Shown: positions 10,960 to 21,140, counted from the stretch's first letter. The stretch is 34,729 nt of DNA from Hypsibius dujardini (GCA_001579985.1 LRSR01006736.1:1-34729), one strand, 5' to 3'. Numbers and translations: made by a program. The notes: a model not told the origin generated them from the letters alone.

Positions 10960-11719
10960 ATGCTGCGCAAGTTTTGATATGGCGTAATCCCCACACGACG
11001 TACAGGCGTCCCCACATTGTTCTCCGGTCACGTGCTTTTTACTACATAAAACTAAGTCAAACTCCGCCCCCAAATGCACACTTCGGGTCAAGCAAACCAC
11101 ACCCACTAGCCAATCAAAAACGTCCGACACCATAAATAATCAAACATAAAAAAACTACCGATGGGATTTGCTTTCCTCGAGTTACAATCAATAATTTAAA
11201 AGCAAGAAAAAAGTCTTGTCCAGAGGGCAGTGAACTTTTCAGACAGCGGTAGAAACAGCTGTTCGGTGAAGTTGAGACAAGTCCCACAGGCTCACATAAC
11301 ATTATTGTATGTGCGACTTGACCGGGACTTTTCCCAAATAAACTGTGATCGTTATCTTTTGCACGATTTGGTTTGCCATGGGCGATATAAATTTAGCCTG
11401 TCTAGCCAGTGTTTCTTTTATTGACCCAACCGGCCTGCCACAAAAAACGGCGCATGCGCGCATCTGATTTTTGTGCAATCGGAGAACAATGTGGGGACGA
11501 CTGTACAGGACAAACAGGAAAAAATTGTGACGTTTATCAATCAAAATAGCCATAAGGTTTATTTTTCGCTTTTCGTTTTTAAAAAATTAATTTCAATTTA
11601 GTAACGAAATTATTGTGGAATATGTGTGTTCAATTTATGATCGATTTATTAAACGGCAATTATCGACAAACAATGATGGCATAATGTGCGAATGCGCCAT
11701 TTCCAAACTTGCGCAGCAT
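10960..11719. repeat. Asymmetric foldback repeat with two nested inverted blocks
   Basis: The outer block at 10960-10984 (ATGCTGCGCAAGTTTTGATA...) recurs inverted at 11695-11719. The inner block at 11000-11026 (GTACAGGCGTCCCCACATTG...) recurs inverted at 11480-11506 with one mismatch in 27. The blocks are about 15 bases apart on the left and 189 on the right, as if extra DNA entered the right arm. Weaker similarity extends outward to about 10918 and 11760. It abuts the mariner-like element. Confidence 0.7.
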
Positions 11720-12089
11720 ATTAGCGCTTTTAACCTTGTACACAGTTCAGTCATGTTTTTTGATTACGGCGACGATATCTCAGGCCACCGTAGTTGAACT
11801 TAATTCGGACGTCCTGGGTTGTATTCGGTATATGCATGGTGTTCCCCAGATTTAACCTCGACATTATTCGCACATACTGCGATCATTATGACATGGCGTT
11901 TTACTACCTAGTATATTATAATATGTATGATTCATTTTGGTATGAAGAAAAGCCGGTGTAGGTAATGCAGTAATGTCAACGCAACACAGATTTCACAACG
12001 ACTTCAAAACGGACATGCAACGAACATGCAACGAACACACAAGCAAGGACACAAGGTTTGAACATTCTGGAATCAAGTTTCGGATTGGA

Positions 12090-12264
12090 TATACTCTTTG
12101 CTGGGTGCCACCGCGGTTGTTGCACTAAAGGTCACGCCAGTCAGACGTGCGATCCCAATTGTCTTCCTTGCATTACCAACGGCTGTAGTAAGCTTCCGGC
12201 TGATTGCGAGGGCGTCGAAGTACCGGAACCGTCACCACGTCCGACAATTTGGGCCGACCGCTGA
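12090..12264 (+). other. GC-rich patch: candidate Cys-rich terminal exon (+) or second proctolin exon (-)
   Basis: This is the only GC-rich patch in several kilobases. On the plus strand a frame ending TGA at 12262-12264 gives eight Cys in 37 residues (GCHRGCC, CDPNCLPC, GCSKLPADC), like a disulphide-rich secreted peptide. It has no ATG nearby and would need an upstream exon. On the minus strand an acceptor-like TTCAATCAG precedes an open phase-0 frame that could be spliced to the proctolin exon at 12917. Neither reading is proven. Confidence 0.25.
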
Positions 12265-12662
12265 TTGAATACACCGGGTCCTAGAAATATCGATAGGCAC
12301 GAATTATAACATATAATAATATACGCATCATGTGTTTATTAATTGCGTAAAAGCGCTTTAAAATTTAGGGCTACGCAACCCAGTTATAATAATGCAATTT
12401 GTAGTAATGTGATTTGTAGTAAATACCAAATCAATACGCATTGATAGAGTGCATATACATCATGGAATATGCTGCGGATTTCAATTTTGTATGTAAACTC
12501 TTGTCTTACTTAATCATCACATAAGAAGTATTTAAAATAACATAATTTAAAGTTATATCAAACCCCTTATGTATATGTTGAATTTAGTTTCAGTTGAATG
12601 CAGTTAATTTATGCAAAGATGTCTCTAACGTATTCTGTATTTATGTTGGTGAAATATTTTAT

Positions 12663-12917
12663 TTAAGCAGGAAATATATATTGTAACAGCCTGGTACAAA
12701 TAAAACAGAGGTTCTGACAAGTGTAGCTTACGAAATCCGCGCCGGGTAAATTGAACGTCGAGTCAGCACCGCCGTGGGAGTAGAGATCCTGGTCGTAGTC
12801 CTGCAACGCCAGCGGACTGGGACTGCGTTTAGTGGGGAGGTAGCGCGAGCACGATCCCAGAATCACGCAGAAGGTCATGATGACCATCGCCACGGAGAAC
12901 ACTATTCTCGAACTCAT
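12663..12917 (-). CDS. Proctolin neuropeptide precursor
   Basis: ATG at 12917 starts a strongly hydrophobic signal peptide (MSSRIVFSVAMVIMTFCVIL) ending GSCS. RYLPT, the full sequence of the arthropod neuropeptide proctolin, follows at once and is itself followed by the dibasic site KR. A peptide placed directly after the signal peptide is the usual layout of proctolin precursors. The rest (SPSPLALQDYDQDLYSHGG...) is an acidic, poorly conserved spacer. A strong donor-like sequence (TTC|GTAAGC) lies after residue ~62, so the tail beyond GADF may be intron and a further exon may lie to the left. Read through, the ORF ends at 12663 with AATAAA overlapping the stop, so an unspliced 84-residue form is also possible. 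The peptide is a muscle and neural modulator acting through its own GPCR. Confidence 0.85.
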   Translation of the reverse strand: MSSRIVFSVAMVIMTFCVILGSCSRYLPTKRSPSPLALQDYDQDLYSHGGADSTFNLPGADFVSYTCQNLCFICTRLLQYIFPA

Positions 12918-13820
12918 CTTAATGCTACACGTAGAGATGTGTGTGACTGATTGACAATAAGGAGACCAAAGATCAATGGTGTAAGAGATTGGTGAGATGT
13001 AAAAACGAGAGACTAATGATAAGTGAAGTGACGGTCTTTAGCAAAGGCCGAGAGGAGTATTTACGTGGGATTCTCTTGCCTCACTTTTTTCCCAAGGTAC
13101 TACTATACTAGCGCTTATACACGGCATGGATGAGATTCACGATGCATACATAAACACCGGCGCATTATAGGAGCTTCCGGAGTAGAATAAGGGATAGCAC
13201 CTTTACAGCTGCAAGTACCAGTAAAGAACACCACACGAACGACCGGGATCTTCTTTTACGTCCGAAAGATGCGATGAGCGCGTCTGTAAAGAGGTCACTG
13301 CGTCCAATCCCCGAAGGTAGGACTATACTCAGGTATCTATGCGTATGCTAGTAGGTAGGATAGATCTTCACGCCAATGGAATTACGATATATGCTCATAC
13401 CGTAGAAGTTCGCACGCTAGACCCGGGTTTACTCTGCATTGATGACTCATATGGATGATGAAATACTGTAAACACGCGAATTAATATCATCCTACTAATC
13501 TTCGTTTTGTGTGAGCCGTTTACGATGGGATGGTGCTGACGATGTGCGAGCGATGTCGTGATAATAGTTGGCACCTGAAGTTTTGTGCCAACAAAGGGAT
13601 TCTACCTTATTATTAACTGTAAGATGATCATTTTTCCCGCTTTGCTAACTAAATTTTTTAGCTTAGTGTTCCTCAGAAACTGAAAGTATCTTTCGGGTAA
13701 GAAAACTAAAACTGGAGAATTAGGCACTGAACGTTGTCACTTACCTGGAACGTTTTTCATGGGGGCGGGGGGGGGAAGCAATATGCCTTCGCTTAATTTT
13801 AATTTTATAAATTTATCTTT
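12918..13820. other. Upstream region of the proctolin gene, no other gene seen
   Basis: Mixed-composition DNA without a sustained coding frame on either strand. A G-run (GGGGGCGGGGGGGGG) lies near 13762. The proctolin promoter should be here; no element was identified with confidence. Confidence 0.4.
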
Positions 13821-13827
13821 TATTTAA

Positions 13828-14366
13828 ATTAGTACAACATTAGTGTTGATTTGTAAAATTTATTTCATCGGTGATTAAATCTAAACTTTCTTTCGGCGAG
13901 ATTTCAGATTTCGGAAAATATTGGAAGACTCCATTTTCCACTGTAAAAATGCCGATTTATCGACATGCAGTAAACATGATTATTTTGAATTTTTGACACT
14001 GACCCATTCAGGATTTAATTTGAAATTGATTGACATCAGCCAAATTCTGGCATCAGGGGAGCGGAGCTATATGCCAACTCTCGATGGCTTCGCTGGAATT
14101 TTCAACCCTTTTTAAAAACTCCCCGTAGCTCCGCCCCCTTACATCCAAACAATATTGAGTTTTTACCAGTCGATTTCAAATTAAATTTGAAATAGTACAA
14201 TGTAAAAAACCATTTCATGTATTTCGATAAGTCGTCATTTTGACAGTGAAAATCAACGAAAATGGAATCCTCTAGTGGTTTCCCAACTTTGAAATTCCGC
14301 CAAAACAAGTTTAGACTTAGTCTCTGATTAAATACATTTGTAACTCATCACTAATATTTTACTAAT
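13828..14366. repeat. Palindromic element, copy 1 (related copy at 34.3 kb)
   Basis: The left arm (about 13828-14000) and right arm (about 14200-14366) are diverged inverted copies. Paired blocks include AAATTAGTA, GATTAAATCTAAACTT, GGCGAGATTTC/GGCGGAATTTC, ATTCCATTTTC and TTTATCGA. The same blocks in the same order occur at 34256-34560, so this is a dispersed family. Confidence 0.75.
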
Positions 14367-14379
14367 TTAACAAAAAGAA

Positions 14380-15100
14380 ACGGGGACATTCTGCGTTTTC
14401 CCCATTGACTTGTCCTAACTCCCAAGTCAGGTTAATCTCTTATTTTTAGTTTCGCTTTGTTGTCCGGAATAATTTTGCACCACGAAAAAGGGAGTGGACT
14501 CTATAGTAGCAAATAGTTGGGGAAACTCCCTTAAAGTCTATATTTATATCCACAGCGGGACGTAATGTAGTTTTCGGATAACTTCGAGATATAACGTGAC
14601 AATTTGATTAACTCAACGTGCCCCCATGTGCGTGCGCGGAGTGCAATAGCGGCTTACCGGGGCGCGAGAGACCTTAATTAGAGTTCCCCAGAGATTGAGG
14701 CGGATCGCAGCACCGCTGGTGGTCATTCGGGTTCCCGTTCATTCAATGAAAACGGCGAGTGCTAATCGTTTCACACGCAGTTCGGATGCCGGGTTTATTG
14801 TGTGATGAGACCTCGAGGACCTCGACACATGCAATGATCGTTGTGGCAATTATACTATTATAGCTCGGTAACTTCAAGCAGTAAAATGGCCCTTAATTGG
14901 GGTGTTATGATTGGTCACAGTCACACCATGCCATGTCATAAACAGAGGATACGACATCTATGGCGTTATTAAGTTCCTTTTGTTTTTGTTACATTACGCA
15001 CCTACAGTAAGTAATCGTCATGGACCTCAAGCATCTGAATCTCAAAGACCCCGCCCTACTCAAAAAGCGGGGTAGGGCCAGAAAATGTCTGATCTGATGC
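14380..15100. other. Intergenic, no gene seen
   Basis: No coding frame with family support. A short hairpin (GCCCTAC with GTAGGGC) sits near 15046-15078. Confidence 0.4.
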
Positions 15101-15107
15101 AAAACAT

Positions 15108-15255
15108 TAGGAAAGGCAAGAATTCATACTAATAATAAATAAAAGGCAAATAAGGTAAGCGGCAAAGGCAAACATTAAATAAAAGGCATGGCAAACGGCA
15201 AAAAAAGCAAAGGCCAAGGCAATAAAGAGATAACCAAAGATAAATAAAGGCAAAA
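15108..15255. repeat. AAAGGCA-rich simple repeat
   Basis: Irregularly spaced copies of AAAGGCAA/AAAAGGCA occupy the block. The minus-strand hydrophobic ORF over it is a by-product of the repeat. Confidence 0.6.
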
Positions 15256-15257
15256 AT

Positions 15258-15600
15258 TTATAATAATTAAAATCAAAATTAGTTTTTAAATTAACGAAAA
15301 ACATGTTACTAAGGATTTTTAGTTTAGTTTATACTAGTTAAACCAAAATTAGTTTCTTAAACTAGCTAAAAATATATTACTAAGGAGTTTTAGTTTAGTT
15401 TAAAAAATATGACTTTAATTCAGTTTTAACGAATTAAGTTGACTAATTGTTTTTTGTTCCTTTAAATTTTAAGTATGAGTAACTACTACTGTCAGTTTAG
15501 TTTTTTCAGAAAATAAAAAATACAACATAACTGAAGAATTAGTTTCCACCGGTAAAGGTTTTAAAAGTTTAGTTTTCCGTTTACTTCAGCTTAATTCCTA
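15258..15600. repeat. TTAGTTTAGTTT-type AT-rich repeat, block 1
   Basis: Many copies of TTTAGTTTAGTTT and AACTAAAAATTAGT, partly palindromic around AGTTAACT. Similar DNA occurs in SAHS intron 1 (about 16095-16375) and near 33300-33410. Confidence 0.6.
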
Positions 15601-16040
15601 AATTGCAGCATGCTGAATGTACTGTGTACTGTTTGATCAACGCAGTGACAAGCATTGCTGGGTCTTCCAGTCAAGGTAAGGGAGGCATTACGGCCCCGGT
15701 TCTCCTCCCTGTATTTTTTTCATTGGTAAAAAGATCAGTATCAAGTCTGAAGTTTTCTCAAAATTTTCAGAAAAATTCAACGCATGTTGGCCAGTCGCAC
15801 GCAACTTCACTGTCCGTGCATGCTGGCACATCGATCTAGGTCCATCTAGATAAAGTGGACCGACCGGAAGAGACCTAGACTTGTCCACGCGCGCCATGGG
15901 AAAAAGACAGTTTCCGGCAATAAAGTGTCTGTCGAATTTTTTCCTACGTCCTAGACGAGCTTTTCAGTACTGGGGTTCTTCGACATTTCTGTAATTTCAG
16001 TTTCTTTTTCTGTCCACTCTCGCAGTCAAGCAGTTCAGCC

Positions 16041-18474
16041 ATGGATTTCGCGGCGTCCATCTTCGTTCTCTGCTTCGGTAACGTTGACTCTCACATTGTG
16101 TGGCGAAAACTAAAATTAGTGAACTAATTAGTTTTTTAGTCATCTAAAAATACTTACTACGGTTTTTCAGTTTAGTTTTTTAGTAACTTGTTTAGTCTAG
16201 TTTAAGTCTTGTAGTCATTTTAGTTCGCAATTATTTTGGGTTTTTCCAATGGACGTTTTAGTAACTAAAACTTTTAATTTAGTTTTTTAGTTAACTAAAA
16301 ACACTAAAGCCGAGAAATTAGTAACTAAAATTTTTAGTTTTTCTAATTTAGTTTTTCAATTTTAGTTTAATTTTCCAGCCCAAAAGTCTCAATTGCTTTA
16401 CTGCTTTGTGTAAAATGAGATTCCTGTTCGCGGGATTTTTAAAATAAATGTTTATATATACCATGGGAAATCGGTAATTTATTAGTTGTAATATGGCGTT
16501 GGTTTTCCAGGTCTCTCGGCTGTCACAGCAGCCGGTTTGCCGTTTGTCGGACACTATGTGTCGACGGGTCAGCGCTTTAACACTGCTGCGTTTGCCGCGG
16601 CCACCGGTAAGTTCTTCGCCCAAACGAAGGCCCATGCCGTTTGTGCAGCATGAGTTGTTCAAAGTTTTTTATATATTATTTAGCGGTGAAAGCAGAACTG
16701 GTTAAAAACATCCGCTTAAAGAAAAACAAGCTTTACTTGTAACATAATTTCTATGTCATTTAGAATCAGTCAAATAGAAATACATTACCGGAACTGTTTT
16801 GAATGTCTCTGGGTAGAATAAAATTGTGGCTCGTTATTTTGTGAGTCACATTTCCGGTTTCAGGCATCAATCTCTGCTAACTTCAAACAATTCAAATGTG
16901 TAAGAAAAAGTTATGTTTAATATTATTGTACATGTATATGTTCCTTCAGGCATCAAAGAACAAGATACGGCTCTCAAGTAAATTCGAATCTATCAGTTTC
17001 ATGAGTCATTACTCATGATGACTGCGGATTTTCTTTTTCTTTTTCTTTACATGCGGTGGATTAACTGGAGTTGTGTCTATATTCATTTTGTCAGATATAT
17101 ATACGTACATATACTGGTACATGGTTAAATTGCAAGCAATTCATAAGACAAGTGGTAACGTTTGCAGCGGATATTAATGTTCCGGCACTTGATTGGCCGA
17201 TTGTTGCTAATTTGTCTAAAATGAATTCAGGTTTCGATGATCCACCCGTGGAAAACCGGCTGCACAACGAATTCCTGGACCAAGGCAACGGCGAGTACCT
17301 CTACAAATTCCGCGTCGAAAATGCCGCCTATAAGCAGGAGCTGCCGTTCAAACTGGGCGAGACACGCAAGTCCACCTACAACGGAACTGAATTTTCGGTA
17401 CGAGTAGGGTGTCAACAAGTGCCGCACTGAATTGTTAAATGTCAGCATGAGGGTACGCGGAGTTAGGGCAATTTTTAGCCGCCCTTTATTTGGCCTAATT
17501 ATAGTCAATTATAATCCCAACATATGGACCCAGGGGGTCTTCGCCTATAGGTATTATATATATATATATAGTAGTAAGCTTTAATTAAAACCCTCCGAAC
17601 CCAGATGTTACTTGGAATCGATGAATGTCCGATAAATTGCACTCTAAGATCAAGGGGCAGAGCGATAGGTCGAGTCTTCTAACGTTAGGCTAAACAATTC
17701 CAGCAGAACGCAAAAAAATACACAAAGCTCCGCCCCTGGTATGCGTACAATAAATATTCCACAGATGTTGAACAATTCTTAATTCTTTTGAGTTATAAGG
17801 TTTAAGTTTTAAGTTATAAGTTATAAGTTATGTGTTCTTTTAAGTCGATTCGATTCTTTCCAGTTCTAAGTTGTCGGTTCTTTCCAACGCATCCTTACGC
17901 CACATGCAGAGCTATAGCTAATTAGGGTTGACCGCTGGACAGCTGACTAATATTGCACAATTATCTTGCTATAGCATCATATTTCTTGTTCATCCTGTAC
18001 CAACGGATCAGTATATTCTAACTATAATTAGTGATCAGAAGAATGGGTAGAGTTCCAACTCCTTATGCCGTACTGCCACGAGATTGTTTGTCCTACTTAG
18101 TGTGGGTACTCCTGCCCGATCTACAGCTCCTCATTCCGAGCATGTATTCGAATAGTGCAATATTAACCTTCTCTTTACTTCTTCTTCGCATGTAGTATAA
18201 ATTCACCGTCGATGGCGAGCTGCTCAAATTTGAGTCGAAGATCCTTCCCGACGGACGCGAAGTCACCCACACTTACTATCCCAATGCCGACGGGTTCGTT
18301 AAGGTACGCACGTGCATAATTACAATTGTGTTAAATGCCACACAGTGTAATAGCGGCACTTTGGGGATTATTCATAAGTGAGCGATGGCAAACCGCATCT
18401 GGCCTTTTTTCTTACAGCAATTCCAACTGAAGGACGTCATCGCCAAGGTGTGGTTCAAAAAGGACTCTGCATAG
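16041..18474 (+). CDS. SAHS-like (secretory abundant heat-soluble) protein, five exons
   Basis: Exons inferred at 16041-16077, 16511-16606, 17231-17397, 18196-18303 and 18418-18474, in phase, giving 154 aa. Residues 1-19 are a signal peptide (MDFAASIFVLCFGLSAVTA). The mature part follows the lipocalin-like plan of fatty-acid-binding proteins: a GxY/F strand (LPFVGHYVSTG), a helical Phe/Ala segment, then alternating strands YLYKFRVEN, QELPFKLGETRK, YKFTVDGELL and REVTHTYYPNADGFVK. The last strand, LKDVIAKVWFKKDSA, closely matches the C-terminus of tardigrade SAHS proteins (VGDVVAKKWFKK type). SAHS proteins are secreted, heat-soluble, and proposed to protect extracellular components during drying. 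The length is slightly under the usual 160-170. The family assignment is from remembered features, not a search; a plain FABP would not normally have a signal peptide. Confidence 0.8.
16095..16375. repeat. TTAGTTTAGTTT-type AT-rich repeat, block 2, in SAHS intron 1
   Basis: Same composition and motifs as block 1 (AACTAAAA, TTAGTTTTTTAGT), including palindromic TTTAGTTAACTAAA. Confidence 0.6.
17555..17831. repeat. Microsatellites in SAHS intron 3
   Basis: A (TA)8 run at 17555-17570 and an AAGTTAT-type array at 17791-17831. The rest of this 798-bp intron shows nothing recognisable. Confidence 0.7.
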
Positions 18475-19620
18475 ATGGGATCAACAGACGATTGATGATC
18501 CGACAGCAGACTACCTTTTTTAGCTTCCTTCGAAGTATGAGTATAACTAAAGAAATTGGATGTACTGAGAATAGGAGAAGTTATTACAGCTCAAGAGGTC
18601 AGGTATATTTGTCCGTTTGTATTGGCTACGAGTTTTAATATAAACTGCAACACCAGCTGGCTAAGTAAAGAAATCTATAAATGATACAGATCTTATAGTG
18701 AAATATGAGTGTATAGAGCATAGCTATCGTTGTGCGAGAAGGTTACACACAGGCAAACAACAACCATTTGGATAAGCCAAAGATAGAAAAGTAATTGTGC
18801 TGAATATACAACTGCATCATCAAAACAACCGATTGCGGTTCTGACTATTTTCATCTGATATCCTCGAGGAGCCCATGTGCTCGTGTAGAATATTCAAGAT
18901 CCGCCTCTTACTCACTTCAATTCCCGTCCAAAAACGAATTCCTCGTTGTACATACGTTGTAGAGTGCTCGGGATCTGCATGACCCGGCGATGTCGGGAGC
19001 GTTCTGGAAAATAATATCCGTTGCACATGCTTCCTTTTTTTATACTGAGTGAAAGTTTGGTTAAGCTGTTAAACAAAACAAATAGAGTGAAGCGATGAAT
19101 CAGATTGATGGGATTTCTTTGCGATCGCAAATTTGTGTAACTTCTTAGTTATTTAATCCTTATCCACACGCTTGAATTTACAGATTTATTTTTCAAGCAA
19201 CAGTCCACAATAATTAGTGGCTTCGGTGTCTAGCCAGTTGGTGTGCCACACATGGCTAAGTCCAACGCAATTGGGCAACCATGTACCACACATTATTGTA
19301 GCATATCGCATGGGGGTGAAGGTAGACACGCCGGTCGTCGTACCACTTTGGGCTTCCGGTAGTTCTCGGGCCTTTCGACTTCGACTCCCGGATCGATGAC
19401 ATTTCCAAATTTACTGATTCATTTCACACCAGAGGGAGGGAGGGGGAGGGAAATGGTACTACAATTTTTCCCCAGCACGAGGCAATCAAAAGACCGGTGG
19501 TCAGTAACAGAGGACTCATATAGCCTGAAGGGTACTACTTCATAGACAAAGGGCAGCTGTTGTCAATTTTAGTCTCACGGCTTCAGCAACGATCAGTACA
19601 TTGGTCATCATCACCCTACG
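18475..19620. other. SAHS 3' region up to the Polinton edge; G-quadruplex motif
   Basis: No gene is seen. GGGAGGGAGGGGGAGGG at 19434-19450 satisfies the four-run G-quadruplex pattern. Recognisable Polinton coding sequence begins at 19621. Confidence 0.5.
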
Positions 19621-20007
19621 TTAGATCGGACTATCGTCTCTGAATTCTATTTTGTAGTTTGCCAGAACCTTTAGCTGAAGAAATCTTTTGTCCTCACTGT
19701 GTACACTAAACTGCCCACTTCCTACTATTGCTTTATTTAGTGCTACAAGTAGTGATTCTATATTTCGATAGTTATCAGTCTTTACTTCTCTATTAGTAAT
19801 GTTAGCACCGTGATGGATAATAATTTTATTCTCAGAAGAAAGCAGTGTATTGTGATTGCACCTCATATACCCATTATTAATACCACACACATACTTTTTG
19901 TTGTCAGAAAACTTCCAGCAAACTTGTGTGTCTAAAAGCTCCCCCACCCCTTTGTCTGAAGTAGAGGCAAACCCAAACTTGAAGTTGTCTACGACATAGC
20001 TCGCCAT
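19621..20007 (-). CDS. Polinton ORF, possible truncated virion gene
   Basis: 128 codons from ATG at 20007. The start is 38 bases from the divergent gene at 20046, and the gap contains TATATAGATATAAAG, a likely shared promoter. The product begins ASYVVDNFKFGFASTSD and ends with NYKIEFRDDSPI at the presumed edge of the element. The late part is vaguely reminiscent of Polinton minor capsid/penton-type proteins, but the stop sits where host-like DNA begins, so the true C-terminus may be missing. Function is not established. Confidence 0.55.
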   Translation of the reverse strand: MASYVVDNFKFGFASTSDKGVGELLDTQVCWKFSDNKKYVCGINNGYMRCNHNTLLSSENKIIIHHGANITNREVKTDNYRNIESLLVALNKAIVGSGQFSVHSEDKRFLQLKVLANYKIEFRDDSPI

Positions 20008-20045
20008 TTTTTTAATTTACCCTCCTATATAGATATAAAGAAATC

Positions 20046-20483
20046 ATGAACACTTTCATCGTAACAGATAAGAACGGAGAGAAGTATGAGGTGACTAGTA
20101 TTTCTTATGCCTCTGCAGCAAAAACTGTTGCAAAAGAAATACTTCATGACGAACAGCAGATGACTTTCGAGGTTAAAGGAAAGAAGTTTACAAAGCATTT
20201 AGATATAAAGAAGAAGTCGGAAAAGTTGTATATTCAGAAAGGAGCAAGTTGGAGTCAGACTATTAAAACACAAGCAGGTAGTGGCGCTCTTCGTTCAAGC
20301 AATAAAAATGCTACTAAAACCAATGCTACTAATACAAAAAAATCTTCATCAGTTAGGTATAGTGGTAATACAAAGAATCTTAAGGGTAAGAACCATAAGG
20401 AAGCATTTCATCACAAATTAGGCAATGGATTTGTGCCAGAAGATTTCCAGCTACCAGAGAATCCTTACAACCAATCAAAATAA
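20046..20483 (+). CDS. Basic Polinton protein, probable core/DNA-condensing component
   Basis: 145 codons. The N-terminal ~55 residues form a compact mixed domain (NTFIVTDKNGEKYEVTSISY...). The rest is rich in Lys, Ser, Asn and Thr (e.g. SSNKNATKTNATNTKKSS), like a nucleic-acid-binding core protein. The following frame (20399-20653) carries a pX-like tail, and a one-base slip near the A-rich 20470-20490 stretch could have split one gene into two. Role by composition and position only. Confidence 0.55.
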   Translation: MNTFIVTDKNGEKYEVTSISYASAAKTVAKEILHDEQQMTFEVKGKKFTKHLDIKKKSEKLYIQKGASWSQTIKTQAGSGALRSSNKNATKTNATNTKKSSSVRYSGNTKNLKGKNHKEAFHHKLGNGFVPEDFQLPENPYNQSK

Positions 20484-20653
20484 ATAAAATACCTCATCAA
20501 TATTATTTAATTCCTGATAAACAGACAGGAGGGTTTTTACCATTTCTTGCTGCTTTGATTCCAGCTGGAATAGCTGCTGCTAAAGCAGCGGCTCTTGGTG
20601 GGGCTACTGCTCTTGGGGGTCATGCAGTCAATAAGATGGTTACAGATAAGTAG
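20399..20653 (+). pseudogene. Adenovirus pX/mu-like hydrophobic tail, no own start codon
   Basis: The frame is open from 20399 to TAG at 20651-20653 but has no suitable ATG. It overlaps the end of the preceding ORF in another frame. The distinctive part is YYLIPDKQTGGFLPFLAAL followed by an Ala/Gly-rich stretch (IPAGIAAAKAAALGG). The GGFLP plus Ala/Gly helix pattern is typical of the hydrophobic tail of pX-like minor virion proteins in adenoviruses and Polintons. The most likely reading is the C-terminal half of the basic protein, detached by a frameshift. Confidence 0.6.
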
Positions 20654-20709
20654 CTTCTTATCAGAACATTTTTTTGCTTCCTTATACTGTAAACAAAACT
20701 TAGGATAAA

Positions 20710-21117
20710 ATGGAGTCGTCATCATTTTCGAGGCTTTATCCTGAGATAAGTGACTTTAACGATATTCTTGAACAGTTCCGAATTTTTGTTAGAGACTTGA
20801 AAGAAGTGAAAAAAGAGGATAAAGAAACAATTGATGTCAAGCTTAAGAGATGCCGTCTCACGACTGAAAAGCTTGCTATGTCACTTATTAATCGTTTTGA
20901 GTATGTGAATCAGACTTGCAACATCATTGAAAACCTTTTCGCTGTTATTAAAAAACCGAAACGACTGAAAAATATTGATCTAATACTAATTGGTACATTT
21001 CAGATATACTGCAAGATGTTGAACGAAAAAATATATCTTATTGCAAATGATACGAAACCTCTCACACAGCCTTCTGCTCCGATTGAAAGTAGTCCAAGCA
21101 TTTACCCAGAGATTTAA
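20710..21117 (+). CDS. Small Polinton protein with PSAP and YPEI motifs
   Basis: 135 codons, intact. The body is predicted helical and charged (DILEQFRIFVRDLKEVKKED..., RLTTEKLAMSLINRFEYVNQ). The tail is QPSAPIESSPSIYPEI. PSAP is the Tsg101-binding type of ESCRT late-domain motif, and YPEI appears at both ends (LYPEI near residue 10 and IYPEI at the C-terminus), vaguely like a YPxL Alix motif. Such motifs in structural proteins recruit host membrane machinery. The link is by motif only. It sits between the pX-like gene and the fibre-like gene, fitting a virion role. Confidence 0.6.
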   Translation: MESSSFSRLYPEISDFNDILEQFRIFVRDLKEVKKEDKETIDVKLKRCRLTTEKLAMSLINRFEYVNQTCNIIENLFAVIKKPKRLKNIDLILIGTFQIYCKMLNEKIYLIANDTKPLTQPSAPIESSPSIYPEI

Positions 21118-21140
21118 ATTCATAAGTATAAAAAGCAAAA

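Noticed and set aside
15014-15094. Short ATG ORF (MDLKHLNLKD...)
   Set aside because: About 26 codons over a GC hairpin; no splice partners or conserved features.
15603-15680. Possible exon upstream of the SAHS gene
   Set aside because: Acceptor- and donor-like sites exist, but the frame does not connect to the SAHS start; at most a 5' UTR exon, not supportable.
16950-16980. Possible SAHS exon (GIKEQDTAL...) between exons 2 and 3
   Set aside because: The acceptor and a GTAAAT donor exist, but its exit phase does not match the next exon, and the direct exon 2 to 17231 splice restores the family alignment.
17160-17230. 5' extension of SAHS exon 3 (ADINVPALDWP...)
   Set aside because: It would add residues with no counterpart in the family, and the AG at 17229-17230 joins exon 2 perfectly in phase.
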